The notes under the pieces were generated by a model. The model searched no databases. It had not been told where the DNA came from and saw only the letters and a program-made list of their open reading frames with translations. Positions 27,065-35,841 of a stretch of DNA of 64,000 nucleotides are shown in pieces; position 1 is the first letter of the stretch, and the number at the start of each line of letters is the position of its first letter. This stretch comes from Azospirillum formosense (lineage in GTDB: Bacteria > Pseudomonadota > Alphaproteobacteria > Azospirillales > Azospirillaceae), in NCBI RefSeq assembly GCF_040500525.1, contig NZ_CP159402.1:1301501-1365500 (forward strand), in the 5' to 3' direction. The translations under genes and the position numbers were made by a program.

Positions 27065-28732
27065 TCACATGCCCGGTTCGTAGACGACCACCCGGTTGCG
27101 CCCCTCGCGCTTGGCCCGGTAAAGCGCGAGGTCGGCGCGGTGAATCGCTTTTTCCAGCGTGTCGTAGGCGCTGTCCAGCGTGGAGATGCCAATGCTGCTG
27201 GTCAGGTGGAAGCGGCCTTCGGGGCCCGGAATCGCCATGCGGGACAGGTGGCGGCGCACCCGCTCCGCCACCACGCGGGATTCCTCCGCGGTGGCGCCGG
27301 GCAGCACGACCACGAACTCCTCGCCGCCCAGCCGGCCGAGAATGTCGTACTCGCGCAGGATGGCCTGGCAGCCGCCGGCCACCATGCGCAGGGCGTCGTC
27401 GCCGGTGGCGTGGCCGTAGCTGTCGTTGATGCGCTTGAAGTGGTCGACGTCCAGCACGAAGACCGACATCGGCTCGTTGAAGCGGTGGGCGCGGGCCAGC
27501 TGCGAACGGGCCAGCTCCATGAAGGAGCGCCGGTTGTAGATCCCCGTCAGCGGATCGCGGGACGCCATGTCCCGCAGCGCCTCCTCCATGTTCCGGCGGT
27601 CGGTGTAATCGTAGATCCAGGCCAGATTCACCTGGACCCCCTGGATCACCGCCTGGTTGACGGTGAACAGGGTCCAGAAGGACGAACCGTCGGCCCGGCG
27701 GAACTGCACCTCCATGTTGGTCACCGATCCGAAGGAGCGCAGGCGGTCGATCACCCGCTCCCTCTGGTGCCGGTCCAGATAATAGTCGCGGGCCTGTCGG
27801 CCGATCAGATCCTCGCGGGTCAAACCGATCAGCTCGGCGAAGCGGGTGTTGACGAAGATGATCTTGCCGTCATCGCGGCGGGACACCGACACGCCGATCG
27901 GGCTCTGCTCCAGGATGGCCTGGAGCCGCTCCTCGCTGGGCAGACCCTCGGTCAGGTCGTGGATCACGCCGACGATGCCGCCCAGATTTCCGGTGCTGTC
28001 GCAGAAGACCGCCTTGGTCAGGCTGGACAGGCGGGTGGTACCTCCGACGAAGGGAACCGCCTCCTCGTAGCTGCGCTGCCCCCATGTGACGGTCAGCTCG
28101 CGGTCCTGGTCGGTGTGGGCCTTGGCGATGCGCGGGTCCATCACCGCGAAGGCGGTCTTGGCGATGATGCTGCGACGTTCCAGCCCGGTGTAGCGCTCGA
28201 AGGCGTCGTTGCAATCGGTGTATTCGCCGGCCGCGTTCTTCACGAAGACGGGAACCGGCAGGGTCTCGAACAGCACCTCCTTCATCAGCAGCTGGTCGCG
28301 CAGGGCGGCCTGGGCCTGCCGGTGGTGGGTGACGTCGGTGTAGACGCGCAGCGAATGCCGCTCCCCCAGCGGGCCGGTCAGAGGGCCAACCGATTCGGAC
28401 ACCCAGACGGTTTGGCCATCCAGGCAGCGCAGCGGCCGTTCCCCCGACGCGTCGGGCAGCGCCGGGCGCTTGGCATCGTCCGGCTCGAGCGCCGCGAGAT
28501 CGCAGCCGGTCAGGCCGCCGGGCGCGTAGCGCAACAGACCGTGCAAAGCCGAATTGGCGTAGAGGATGGTCCCCGTGTCCGTGGTGACGCAGACCCCCGA
28601 CGGCAGCGTGTCGAACGCACGCCACAGCGCAGACCGGGTTTCCTCCGCATCCCCAGAAGGACTCATTGAACCGACCGAATCCAGCATGGCCCCCACAGCG
28701 TCATGGAAGATTCTTGCGCCACGATAGGGCAA
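27065..28732 (-). CDS. PAS-PAS-PAS-GGDEF diguanylate cyclase
   Basis: Makes cyclic di-GMP; 555 aa, no membrane segment, so cytoplasmic. Three PAS-like domains are seen at about 35-145 (SGVCVTTDTGTILYANSALH), 155-270 and 280-395, then GGDEF at 395-550 with DPLTGIYNRRSF at its start. The active site is GGEEF. The inhibitory I-site RxxD (REYDILGRL) lies exactly five residues upstream, so product feedback is expected. No EAL domain. The start is uncertain: M16 or M23 would remove only N-terminal residues outside the PAS fold. Monocistronic. Confidence 0.93.
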   Translation of the reverse strand: MPYRGARIFHDAVGAMLDSVGSMSPSGDAEETRSALWRAFDTLPSGVCVTTDTGTILYANSALHGLLRYAPGGLTGCDLAALEPDDAKRPALPDASGERPLRCLDGQTVWVSESVGPLTGPLGERHSLRVYTDVTHHRQAQAALRDQLLMKEVLFETLPVPVFVKNAAGEYTDCNDAFERYTGLERRSIIAKTAFAVMDPRIAKAHTDQDRELTVTWGQRSYEEAVPFVGGTTRLSSLTKAVFCDSTGNLGGIVGVIHDLTEGLPSEERLQAILEQSPIGVSVSRRDDGKIIFVNTRFAELIGLTREDLIGRQARDYYLDRHQRERVIDRLRSFGSVTNMEVQFRRADGSSFWTLFTVNQAVIQGVQVNLAWIYDYTDRRNMEEALRDMASRDPLTGIYNRRSFMELARSQLARAHRFNEPMSVFVLDVDHFKRINDSYGHATGDDALRMVAGGCQAILREYDILGRLGGEEFVVVLPGATAEESRVVAERVRRHLSRMAIPGPEGRFHLTSSIGISTLDSAYDTLEKAIHRADLALYRAKREGRNRVVVYEPGM

Positions 28733-28803
28733 ACCACGAGTACGTTAGCCGATGCGCCTTTTTGCCCCTGTGTGCCATCTTGTCGCGCTATGGTGGTGAT
28801 CGC

Positions 28804-29874
28804 CTATTTTGAGCGCAAAATCCATCGATTTGTGAACGTTTCAATTGCAACTTTCACACGCTCCTCCGCGGCCTCGTCCGCCGGAAGCCCCATCCTCAGC
28901 CACTCCGGCCGATAGTCGAAGCGGCGGACCAGAACCCCGGCCCGACCCAGCGCGTCGTAAAGTCCAGGCGCCCGGGGATCGTCCACAAGACGAAAAAGCG
29001 ACGTCCCGCCGGCGACGCGCAGCCCGGCCGCCGCCAACCGAGCGTCGAAGCGGGCCGCGGCGTCGGCGAGACGGTGCCGGGTGGCGGCGATCCACGCCGA
29101 ATCCGACAGCGCCGCGGTGGCGACGGCCAGCCCCGGACCCGACACCGCCCAGGGTCCCACGGCGGCGCGCGCATCCCGGAGCAGCGCCGGTTCGCCGAGC
29201 AGGAAGCCGAGCCTGACCCCGGCCAGCCCGAAGAATTTCCCGAAGGAGCGCAGGACGACCAAACCGGGTCTTCCGGCCGCCGACGCCACGCTGCACGCCG
29301 GAGCGACCTCGGCGAAGGCCTCGTCCACCACCAGCCAGCCACCCCGCGCCGCCTGCCGCTCCGCCAGGGCCAGCAGGGTTTCGCTCGGGACGATGCGGCC
29401 GTCCGGGTTGTTCGGGTTCACCACCACCACCACGTCGGCGTCGCAGGCGTCCAGCGAATTGGCCCCGGCCACGCGATGGCCGGCCGCGGCCCAGCCCGCG
29501 GCGTGCTCCGCGTAGGTCGGACCGAGCACGGCGACCGTTCCCAAAGGCCGCATCCGCGGCAGAACCAGGATCAGCGCCTGGGACCCGCCCGCCGCCAGAA
29601 CGTGGTCCGGCGACGGCGCGCCGTAGAAGGCCGCCGCGGCCTCCCGCAGCGCCGTTTCGGCAGCGCGCCCCGGCAGGCGCGCCCAGGCCTCGGCCGGGAT
29701 GGGCGGCAGCGGGCAAGGCCAGGGGTTGATGCCGGTGGAGAGGTCCAGCCAAGGCTCGGGCGCTCCGGGAAAGGCCGCCCGCGCGGCGTCGAGGTCGCCG
29801 CCGTGAATGATCCCACCCTGCGCGATCCCTTCGCGGACGATCCTCTTGGACCCCGCCGCCGATTCCGCCATCAT
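28804..29874 (-). CDS. cobC: threonine-phosphate decarboxylase (cobalamin aminopropanol arm)
   Basis: PLP-dependent class I/II aminotransferase-fold enzyme, 356 aa, making aminopropanol phosphate for the cobalamin nucleotide loop (CobD in Salmonella naming, CobC in Pseudomonas naming). Visible are LDLSTGINPWP near residue 42, AGGSQALI, VVNPNNPDG and the PLP-lysine region RSFGKFFGLAGVRLGF. It is divergent from cbiB, whose product uses aminopropanol phosphate, with only about 34 bases between starts. The rest of the cobalamin pathway is not in this window. A histidinol-phosphate aminotransferase is the main alternative, made unlikely by the cbiB neighbour. Confidence 0.9.
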   Translation of the reverse strand: MMAESAAGSKRIVREGIAQGGIIHGGDLDAARAAFPGAPEPWLDLSTGINPWPCPLPPIPAEAWARLPGRAAETALREAAAAFYGAPSPDHVLAAGGSQALILVLPRMRPLGTVAVLGPTYAEHAAGWAAAGHRVAGANSLDACDADVVVVVNPNNPDGRIVPSETLLALAERQAARGGWLVVDEAFAEVAPACSVASAAGRPGLVVLRSFGKFFGLAGVRLGFLLGEPALLRDARAAVGPWAVSGPGLAVATAALSDSAWIAATRHRLADAAARFDARLAAAGLRVAGGTSLFRLVDDPRAPGLYDALGRAGVLVRRFDYRPEWLRMGLPADEAAEERVKVAIETFTNRWILRSK

Positions 29875-29908
29875 CCCGCCCCTTCCCTTCCCCAGAGGAT
29901 TCCGTCCC

Positions 29909-30871
29909 GTGGAGCTTCATCCGTCCGTGCTCGCCGCCGCTCTCCTCATCGAGGCCGCCGCCGGCTATCCGGACGCACTCTACGCCCAAATCCGTCACCC
30001 GGTGGTGTGGATCGGGGCGCTTATCGCCCAGCTTGACCGCGCGCTCAACCGCGAGCGTGATTCCTTCGCCGTCCGCAAGGCGGCGGGGGTGCTGGCCCTG
30101 CTCGCCCTGCTGCTGGTGGTGGGCGGCGCGGCGTCGGCGGTGGCGGGGCTGTGCCGGCATCTGCCGCTCGGCGGTCTTCTCGAAGCGGCGCTCGCCTCCA
30201 CCCTGCTGGCGCAGCGCAGCCTGCACGACCATGTCGCCGCGGTTGCCGCCGCCTTCCGCGACGGCGGGCTGGAGGCAGCGCGCGAGGCGGTGTCGCGCAT
30301 CGTCGGCCGCAACCCGGCAAGCCTCGACGAGCACGGCGTCAGCCGGGCCGCCATCGAAAGCCTGTCAGAGAATTTTTCGGACGGGGTGGTGGCTCCGGCC
30401 TTCTGGCTGCTGGTCGGCGGGTTGCCGGGAATCGCGCTCTACAAGGCGATCAACACCGCGGACAGCATGATCGGCCACCGCACCCCCCGGCACGAGGCGT
30501 TCGGCTGGGCGGCGGCGCGGCTGGACGATCTGGTCAACCTGCCCGGCTCCCGCCTGTCGGCGCTGCTGATCTGGGTCGCCGCCCGCTTCACCGAGGGCGC
30601 CGACGCCACCGAGTCCTGGCGGTCGGTGCGGCGCGACGCCCACCGCCACCGCTCGCCCAACGCCGGCTGGCCGGAGGCGGCCATGGCCGGAGCGCTCGAC
30701 CTCCGGCTCGGCGGGCCGCGGGTCTATGGCGCGGTGCGGATCGAGGACGCCTGGATGGGGCCGGGCCGCACCGCCGCCACCGCGCAGGACATCACCCGCG
30801 CGCTTCACCTCTACCGGCGCGCCTGCATCGCTCTGGTCGCCGGCGCGCTGCTGCTGGCGCTGACCCTCTGA
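29909..30871 (+). CDS. cbiB: adenosylcobinamide-phosphate synthase
   Basis: Polytopic membrane enzyme (about 320 aa) that joins aminopropanol phosphate to adenosylcobyric acid; CobD in Pseudomonas naming. Family motifs: PVVWIGALI near the N-terminus, SRIVGRNP, ESLSENFSDGVVAP, and the C-terminal MAGALDLRLGGPRVYG. The GTG start has AGAGGA nine bases upstream and gives VELHPSVLAAALLIEAAAGYP, matching the expected N-terminus. An ATG 102 bases upstream would add a proline-rich stretch lying inside the opposite-strand cobC gene. Confidence 0.92.
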   Translation: MELHPSVLAAALLIEAAAGYPDALYAQIRHPVVWIGALIAQLDRALNRERDSFAVRKAAGVLALLALLLVVGGAASAVAGLCRHLPLGGLLEAALASTLLAQRSLHDHVAAVAAAFRDGGLEAAREAVSRIVGRNPASLDEHGVSRAAIESLSENFSDGVVAPAFWLLVGGLPGIALYKAINTADSMIGHRTPRHEAFGWAAARLDDLVNLPGSRLSALLIWVAARFTEGADATESWRSVRRDAHRHRSPNAGWPEAAMAGALDLRLGGPRVYGAVRIEDAWMGPGRTAATAQDITRALHLYRRACIALVAGALLLALTL

Positions 30872-30885
30872 GGGCACCAAAGGAA

Positions 30886-30907
30886 AAGGGGCTCCGAAGA
30901 GCCCCTT
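30886..30907. terminator. bidirectional terminator between cbiB and hss
   Basis: AAGGGGCTC and GAGCCCCTT form a perfect 9-base stem around a CGAA tetraloop, between two convergent genes. Confidence 0.8.
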
Positions 30908-30943
30908 CCCTGTACAGACGAACCAGCGTCAGACAAGCCGGCC

Positions 30944-32362
30944 TCAAGCGACCCGGAAGTTCTTGAACTGCCAGGGATCGTCGTGGTCGATGTCCTCGGG
31001 GAACAGCCGTTCGCGGTCCTGCAGCGGAGTCCAGTCGCCATAGGCGCCGACCAGTTCGCCGAGATAGGGCTTGGCGATCTCCAGGATGCGCTGGAAGTCG
31101 ATCTCGTCCGGCTCGACGAGGCCACGGTTGGGGTTTTCCAGGGCCCAGACGATGCCGGCCAGGACCGCCACCGTGACCTGCAGCGAGGTCGCGTTGTTGT
31201 AGGGCACCAGGGCGCGCGCCTCGTCGATGCCCAGGCGGGAACCGAACCAGTAGATGCCCTTCTTGTGGCCCATCAGCAGCACGCCCAACTCGTCGGTGCC
31301 GCTGACGATCTCGTGCATCATCAGACGCTGGCTCGGCTGCATGTACCAGTTCTTACCGGCCAGCTCATGCACCGACTTCACCGCGTCATCGCAGGGGTGA
31401 TAGGCGTAATGCACGGTCGGGCGGTAGGTGACGTGGTTGCCGTCGCGCTGGGTGTAGTAGTCGGCGATGGAGATCGCCTCGCTGTGGGTGATGAGGAAGC
31501 CGTGGAACGGCCCCTCCAGCGGGGTCCAGGTGCGCACGCGGGTGGAGGCGCCGGGGCGCATCAGGTAGATGGCGGCGTCGCAGCCGAACTCGTGGCGGCG
31601 GCCATCGGCCGGGAAATGCTTCTCGTGGCTGCCCCAGCCGAGTTCGGTGGGCTGGCAGCCCTCGCCGACGAAGCCGTCGATCGACCAGGTGTTGACGAAC
31701 TCGCCCACCTTCTTCGGCTCGTTGGAGACCTGGGTGTCGCGCTCGGCGATGTGGATCACCTTGACGCCCAGCTTGGCCGCCAGGGCGCCCCAGCCGGCGC
31801 GGTCCTTCGGGACCTCCGTCGATTCGCCGGTGTCGGCGGCAACGTTGAGCAGCGCCTGCTTCACGAAATGCGAGACGAGGCCGGGGTTGGCGCCGTGGGT
31901 CAGAACGGCGGTCGGCCCGCCCTCGAAGGCGGCGCGGTGCGACAGCGCGGTCTCGCGCAGGGCGTAGTTGGAGCGCAGCGACGGCGACAGCGACGGGTCG
32001 GTGTAGCCGCCGGCCCACGGCTCGACGCAGGTGTCGATGTAGAGCGCGCCGACCTTGTGGCAGAACTCGAACAGGGCGACGGAGGACACGTCCACCGACA
32101 GGTTGACCAGGAAATCGCCCTTGCCCAGCATGGGCTCCAGCACCTGGACGTAATTCTCCCTCGTCAGCGGCAGGTTGATGAATTTGACGCCAAGCTCATC
32201 GGCCTCGGCATGACCGCGCTCCTCGGCGGTGACGATGGTGATCTGGTCCTTCGTGATTCCGATGTGGCGCAAAATCAGGGGCAAAACTCCCTGGCCAATC
32301 GATCCGAAGCCGACAATGACCATGCGGCCGGTGAAGGTGATGTGCTTGGTGTCCAGGGTCAT
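30944..32362 (-). CDS. hss: homospermidine synthase
   Basis: NAD-dependent enzyme that makes sym-homospermidine from putrescine, a characteristic alphaproteobacterial polyamine; 472 aa, normal length. The N-terminal Rossmann motif is VIVGFGSIGQGVLPL at residues 15-29. Other family segments are TCVEPWAGGY and LTHGANPGLVSHFVKQAL. It lies downstream of a PLP decarboxylase on the same strand, separated by 140 bases containing a long hairpin. The pairing makes sense if the decarboxylase supplies putrescine. Saccharopine dehydrogenase-like proteins share the fold, but this length and these motifs fit Hss. Confidence 0.93.
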   Translation of the reverse strand: MTLDTKHITFTGRMVIVGFGSIGQGVLPLILRHIGITKDQITIVTAEERGHAEADELGVKFINLPLTRENYVQVLEPMLGKGDFLVNLSVDVSSVALFEFCHKVGALYIDTCVEPWAGGYTDPSLSPSLRSNYALRETALSHRAAFEGGPTAVLTHGANPGLVSHFVKQALLNVAADTGESTEVPKDRAGWGALAAKLGVKVIHIAERDTQVSNEPKKVGEFVNTWSIDGFVGEGCQPTELGWGSHEKHFPADGRRHEFGCDAAIYLMRPGASTRVRTWTPLEGPFHGFLITHSEAISIADYYTQRDGNHVTYRPTVHYAYHPCDDAVKSVHELAGKNWYMQPSQRLMMHEIVSGTDELGVLLMGHKKGIYWFGSRLGIDEARALVPYNNATSLQVTVAVLAGIVWALENPNRGLVEPDEIDFQRILEIAKPYLGELVGAYGDWTPLQDRERLFPEDIDHDDPWQFKNFRVA

Positions 32363-32406
32363 CTAAGACGGTCCCCCGTGGTTGGCGTGACAGAAATACA
32401 GCCCGT

Positions 32407-32438
32407 CACCCTCGCGCCTCTTGCAGAGGCGGAGGGTG
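32407..32438. terminator. 14-bp hairpin between decarboxylase and hss
   Basis: CACCCTC plus CGCCTCT pair with AGAGGCG plus GAGGGTG around a TGC loop, with one bulged G at 32414. There is no T-run on either strand, so attenuation, a 3' processing boundary or an hss leader hairpin are all possible. Confidence 0.5.
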
Positions 32439-32502
32439 GCGGACCAACGATGGTTTACGGTGATTTTTTAGGGATATCCACAGCTTTCCCGCGATGCGGG
32501 AC

Positions 32503-33777
32503 TTATGCCACGCAGCTCTTGAGGACGTAGCCGGGGGTTTCCAGCAGCGGCGCGTCCGAAACCTCGACCACGCGGGCCTGGTCGAACCCGTTGAAAGCGG
32601 TGCGCAGGCAGGAGCCGTAAGCCCCCAGCTGGCCCAGCTCGATCCAATCGCCGGCGCGGATGTCCGCGGGCAGGTGGAACGGGCCGTTCATGCGGTCCGC
32701 GCTGTCGCAGGTCGGGCCGTAGAAGGCGAAGGCCTCCACCGGCTCGTCGCCCATCGGCGCGAACGGACGGATCATGCGGGCCGGGAATCGGAAGCCGGGG
32801 ACGCCGGCGTCCGACAGGGCGCCGTAGACGCCGTCGTTGATGAACAGCTCGTTGCCGCGGCGCTTGATCACCTGCACGACCAGCGACACGCCCGGCGCGA
32901 CCAGCGCGCGGCCCGGCTCGCACCAGACGCGGCAATGGGCCGGCAGGTCGAGCTTGGCCACGCCGCGGGCGATGGCCTCCATGAAGTCGCCGAGCGGCGG
33001 CGGCGTGACGCCCGGATAGGAGACGGGGAAGCCGCCGCCCACGTCCAGAACGTCGATCACCACGCCCGACTCCGCGATGATGCGGCCGGCCAGCTCCAGC
33101 GCCCGCTCATAGGCGGACGGGTCGAGCATCTGCGAGCCGACATGGAAGGACACGCCGACCTTCGGAGCCACCATGCGCACGGCCTGGAGCAGCTCGACCG
33201 CCTCCGCCGCCGGAGCGCCGAACTTGCCGGACAGGTCGTAGACCGCGTTGCCCTTGGGCAGGGCCAGACGCACGACGAGGCCGAGGTCAGGGGCGTCGCC
33301 CGTCTCCTCCAGGATCTTCTGGAGCTCCTCCATGCTGTCGAGCACGAAGTCGCGCACGCCGTACTGCTGGTAGGCGGCGCGGATCGCCTCGCGGCCCTTC
33401 ACCGGGTGCATGTAATGCAGCACCGCGTCCGGGAACATCTGGCGGATCAGGCGGATCTCACCGGGCGAGGCCACGTCGAAGTGGCGCACGCCGCCGGCCC
33501 ACAGGGCGCGCAGCACCGCCGGCTCCGGGTTGCACTTCACGGCGTAGAGCACGTCGCCGGCCACGGCGGCGTCGAAGGCGGCGACGAAGCTGGACGCGGT
33601 GTCGGCCAGGACGCCCGGACGGATGCAATGCATCGGCTCCTCGGGACGGGCCAGCGCCACCGCCTGATGGACGGAGGTGCGGCGGTCCGACACCGGCGAA
33701 GCGCCGAAGGACGGGGCGGAGACGGAAACGCCGCGGCGCAGCGGGGCGACGGCGGAACGGGAACGGATGAAGCCCAT
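32503..33777 (-). CDS. type III PLP-dependent decarboxylase (ornithine decarboxylase-like)
   Basis: Alanine-racemase-fold decarboxylase, 424 aa from the ATG with AAGGAG seven bases upstream. The PLP lysine is in YAVKCNPEP, the loop is FHVGSQM, DVGGGFPVSYPG follows, and the C-terminal GPTCDSADRM carries the catalytic cysteine of the ornithine/lysine decarboxylase family. The most likely product is putrescine, the substrate of the homospermidine synthase downstream. Carboxynorspermidine or lysine decarboxylation cannot be excluded from sequence alone. The first 40 residues are Ala/Arg-rich and unlike the fold. Confidence 0.88.
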   Translation of the reverse strand: MGFIRSRSAVAPLRRGVSVSAPSFGASPVSDRRTSVHQAVALARPEEPMHCIRPGVLADTASSFVAAFDAAVAGDVLYAVKCNPEPAVLRALWAGGVRHFDVASPGEIRLIRQMFPDAVLHYMHPVKGREAIRAAYQQYGVRDFVLDSMEELQKILEETGDAPDLGLVVRLALPKGNAVYDLSGKFGAPAAEAVELLQAVRMVAPKVGVSFHVGSQMLDPSAYERALELAGRIIAESGVVIDVLDVGGGFPVSYPGVTPPPLGDFMEAIARGVAKLDLPAHCRVWCEPGRALVAPGVSLVVQVIKRRGNELFINDGVYGALSDAGVPGFRFPARMIRPFAPMGDEPVEAFAFYGPTCDSADRMNGPFHLPADIRAGDWIELGQLGAYGSCLRTAFNGFDQARVVEVSDAPLLETPGYVLKSCVA

Positions 33778-34220
33778 GGCGCACTCCTTACCCTGGGCCA
33801 CCCGGCGCGGGGCGGTCCAGCGAACAGACGGGAATCCGGCACGGCCGTCGAAGCCGTTGATCGGAATTCGGGTTGTGGTGAAAGGCGACGGAGAAAAGCC
33901 GGGTCAAACGCTCACGAGCGGGCTAGCAGCTCCGCAGGTTCAAAGCGTCGATGTCCGGCTATGGGCTACCGTCTGAGAGCCCTGCCGTGGAGAGCCAACA
34001 TGCCTACCTCCCTCTCGGGACCGGCCCACTGATGACCGGTTCTGCCAAAAAGGACGCGGTACGTCGTTGCATAACCACAGAGGGCCATTGGCACGTGCGA
34101 GTGCGTCGTGCCCGATGAATTACGCTTTTTCCCCGGCGATTCAAGTGATTTTTTGATGACAGGCCCGGATTGCCCCGGCGGCGGCCTGTGATCGGCCAGG
34201 AATTGCAAGGACGGCGGCGA
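33778..34220. other. 443-base gene-free region upstream of the decarboxylase gene
   Basis: Contains the promoter and leader of the minus-strand decarboxylase gene and the 3' flank of the hemerythrin gene. Small frames here have no ribosome site and poor codon use. I identify no repeat, RNA gene or riboswitch class. Confidence 0.4.
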
Positions 34221-35045
34221 TCAGCGGGGCGCCGCGTCCGCCGCCTCGGCGAAGGTCGGACGGTCGGAGCCGAGCACATGATCCATGAACCAGAAGCGCA
34301 GGAATCCCCGCACCGCGACGCCGGGGTCGAGCCGGCCGCTCTCCACCTGCTGGCGGACGTGGGCGAACTGCCCCTCCAGCAACCGGTGATGGTTGCGGTG
34401 GGCCACGAAACGGCTGGGCGCCACACGGCGCAGCACCCCTTCCTCCATGGCGAAATGGGCGTGGACATGGTCGTGCAGCAGCCCGACAAGGTCGAGGATC
34501 TCGCCGGCCGGCGCTCCGCGGCGGCTCATTGCGTCCAGTTCGTTCATGAGTTCGGCGAGTTGACGATGCTGCGCGTCGAGCGGCCCCACCCCGACGTCGA
34601 ACGCGCTGTTCCAGGCGATCAGGGTCTGCCCTTCCGGCGCCAGGGAGGCATGGCGCACCAGCGCGGCGTAGTCGCCGTCATGGCGAATCTCATGCCCGCA
34701 CAAGGCGGCGTCCAGCGTGCCCGCCACCGTGCACAGGAAGTCCGAGGTGACGTCGCATTCGCGCACATAGTCGATCAGGCGGCCGAACTGCTGGTCCAGC
34801 ATCGCGTGATGGCCGGCATGCTCCTCCCACCGCGCGAACCCGGCGGCGCGGATGATGACCTCCTCATGGTCGAAATGCATGCGCATCTCGTCCGCGAAGC
34901 GGCTGAACCGGGGAACCATCGAGTCGCGGGAGGCGCCGGCCGCGCATTCGCGGCGGATGGCATCGACTTGGTCCATCAGCGAGCTGTGGGCCGCATCGAT
35001 GAAGCCGTTGCCCGTGCGCGGGACGGTGTGGCCGTCCGTGGTCAT
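34221..35045 (-). CDS. tandem-domain bacteriohemerythrin
   Basis: Soluble protein of about 274 aa made of two hemerythrin-like four-helix domains, each able to bind a di-iron oxygen site. Domain 1 has an N-terminal AAH, HFDHEE, HAGHHAM and HEIRHD. Domain 2 has DAQHRQL, HAHFAMEEG, HRNHHRLLEG and FMDHVLGSD. The H, HxxxE, HxxxH and HxxxxD ligand sets look complete in both. The ATG with GGAGG just upstream begins MTTDGH; the longer frame adds an unrelated 28 residues. It has no signal peptide. Oxygen storage, scavenging or sensing in a microaerophile is inferred. Confidence 0.88.
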   Translation of the reverse strand: MTTDGHTVPRTGNGFIDAAHSSLMDQVDAIRRECAAGASRDSMVPRFSRFADEMRMHFDHEEVIIRAAGFARWEEHAGHHAMLDQQFGRLIDYVRECDVTSDFLCTVAGTLDAALCGHEIRHDGDYAALVRHASLAPEGQTLIAWNSAFDVGVGPLDAQHRQLAELMNELDAMSRRGAPAGEILDLVGLLHDHVHAHFAMEEGVLRRVAPSRFVAHRNHHRLLEGQFAHVRQQVESGRLDPGVAVRGFLRFWFMDHVLGSDRPTFAEAADAAPR

Positions 35046-35177
35046 GGAGCCTCCGAAGCGGGTGATGCGCCGCCATGGGATCGGCGCCGATAGCCAAGGG
35101 CTTGTAACAGCCCCGCTTTTCGCCGGCAATCGGCTGCGGCGAAAGGTAACGGTCCTCGCCGGATCATCGCGGGCGCG

Positions 35178-35741
35178 TCATGGAGCCGCGCCGGGTTCCG
35201 GTTCGAACTTCGGAAAACGGTCGGCGATCACGTCGCCGGTGAAGGAGGCCACCCAGCCGTCCGGGCGCGTGAAGAACCGGATGGCGGTGAAATCCGGGTC
35301 CGGCCCCATGTCGAACCAATGCTTCGTCCAGGCCGGGATGCTCAGCAGATCGCCGGCCCCGCACACGATGCGGTACACCTTCTCGTCCATGTGCAGGTAG
35401 AAGGCGCCGCCGCCTTGCACAAAGAACCGCGCCTCGTCCTCGTCGTGGGTGTGCTCCGCGCGAAAGGCGGCGCGTCGGGCCGCGGCGTCCGGTAAGCCGC
35501 GCGGCATCCGCACGACGTCGGCGGACTGGAAGCCGCGCGCCTCCTTCAGGGCCGCCACCGGCCCGGCATAGGCGTCCAGCACCGTCTGGGCGTTGGCGGT
35601 GTCGGGAATGGCCTGCGGCGCCGGCCACCGCTCGAACAGCACGCCGGCCAGCGCCAGATGGGCGGTGACCAGCGCCGGATCGGCGGAGGAGAGTTCGATA
35701 ACCGTGGGATCGGTGTCGCTGTAGACGGACAGACGTGCCAT
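35178..35741 (-). CDS. mtnD: acireductone dioxygenase (cupin)
   Basis: Methionine-salvage enzyme that oxidises acireductone to the 2-keto acid precursor of methionine; 187 aa from the ATG that gives MARLSVYSDTD. The cupin metal site is EHTHDEDEARFFV (HxHxxxE) with the fourth ligand in TKHWFDMG. Either Fe or Ni can be bound in this family, with different products. The rest of the pathway (mtnA, mtnB, mtnC) is not adjacent, which is less usual; the flanking genes are a hemerythrin and an MFS exporter. Confidence 0.92.
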   Translation of the reverse strand: MARLSVYSDTDPTVIELSSADPALVTAHLALAGVLFERWPAPQAIPDTANAQTVLDAYAGPVAALKEARGFQSADVVRMPRGLPDAAARRAAFRAEHTHDEDEARFFVQGGGAFYLHMDEKVYRIVCGAGDLLSIPAWTKHWFDMGPDPDFTAIRFFTRPDGWVASFTGDVIADRFPKFEPEPGAAP

Positions 35742-35841
35742 GGCCGCCTCGTTGTGCAGATGCACCCAGCATGGGACGAAGCGGTGACCGGCGCAACCGA
35801 AACGGTTGAAGCCATACCTCGGTATGCTCGCAAGGAACGAA

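Noticed and set aside
29807..29908. Extended N-terminus of cbiB from an upstream ATG
   Set aside because: The added 34 residues are Pro-rich, overlap the opposite-strand cobC start, and the GTG at 29909 has a better ribosome site and matches the family N-terminus.
29875..29908. Cobalamin riboswitch for the cobC/cbiB pair
   Set aside because: Only 34 bases separate the two divergent starts, far too short for a cobalamin riboswitch.
33966..34208. 80-aa frame in the spacer before the decarboxylase gene
   Set aside because: No ribosome site, no hydrophobic or conserved segment, and poor codon use; treated as intergenic.
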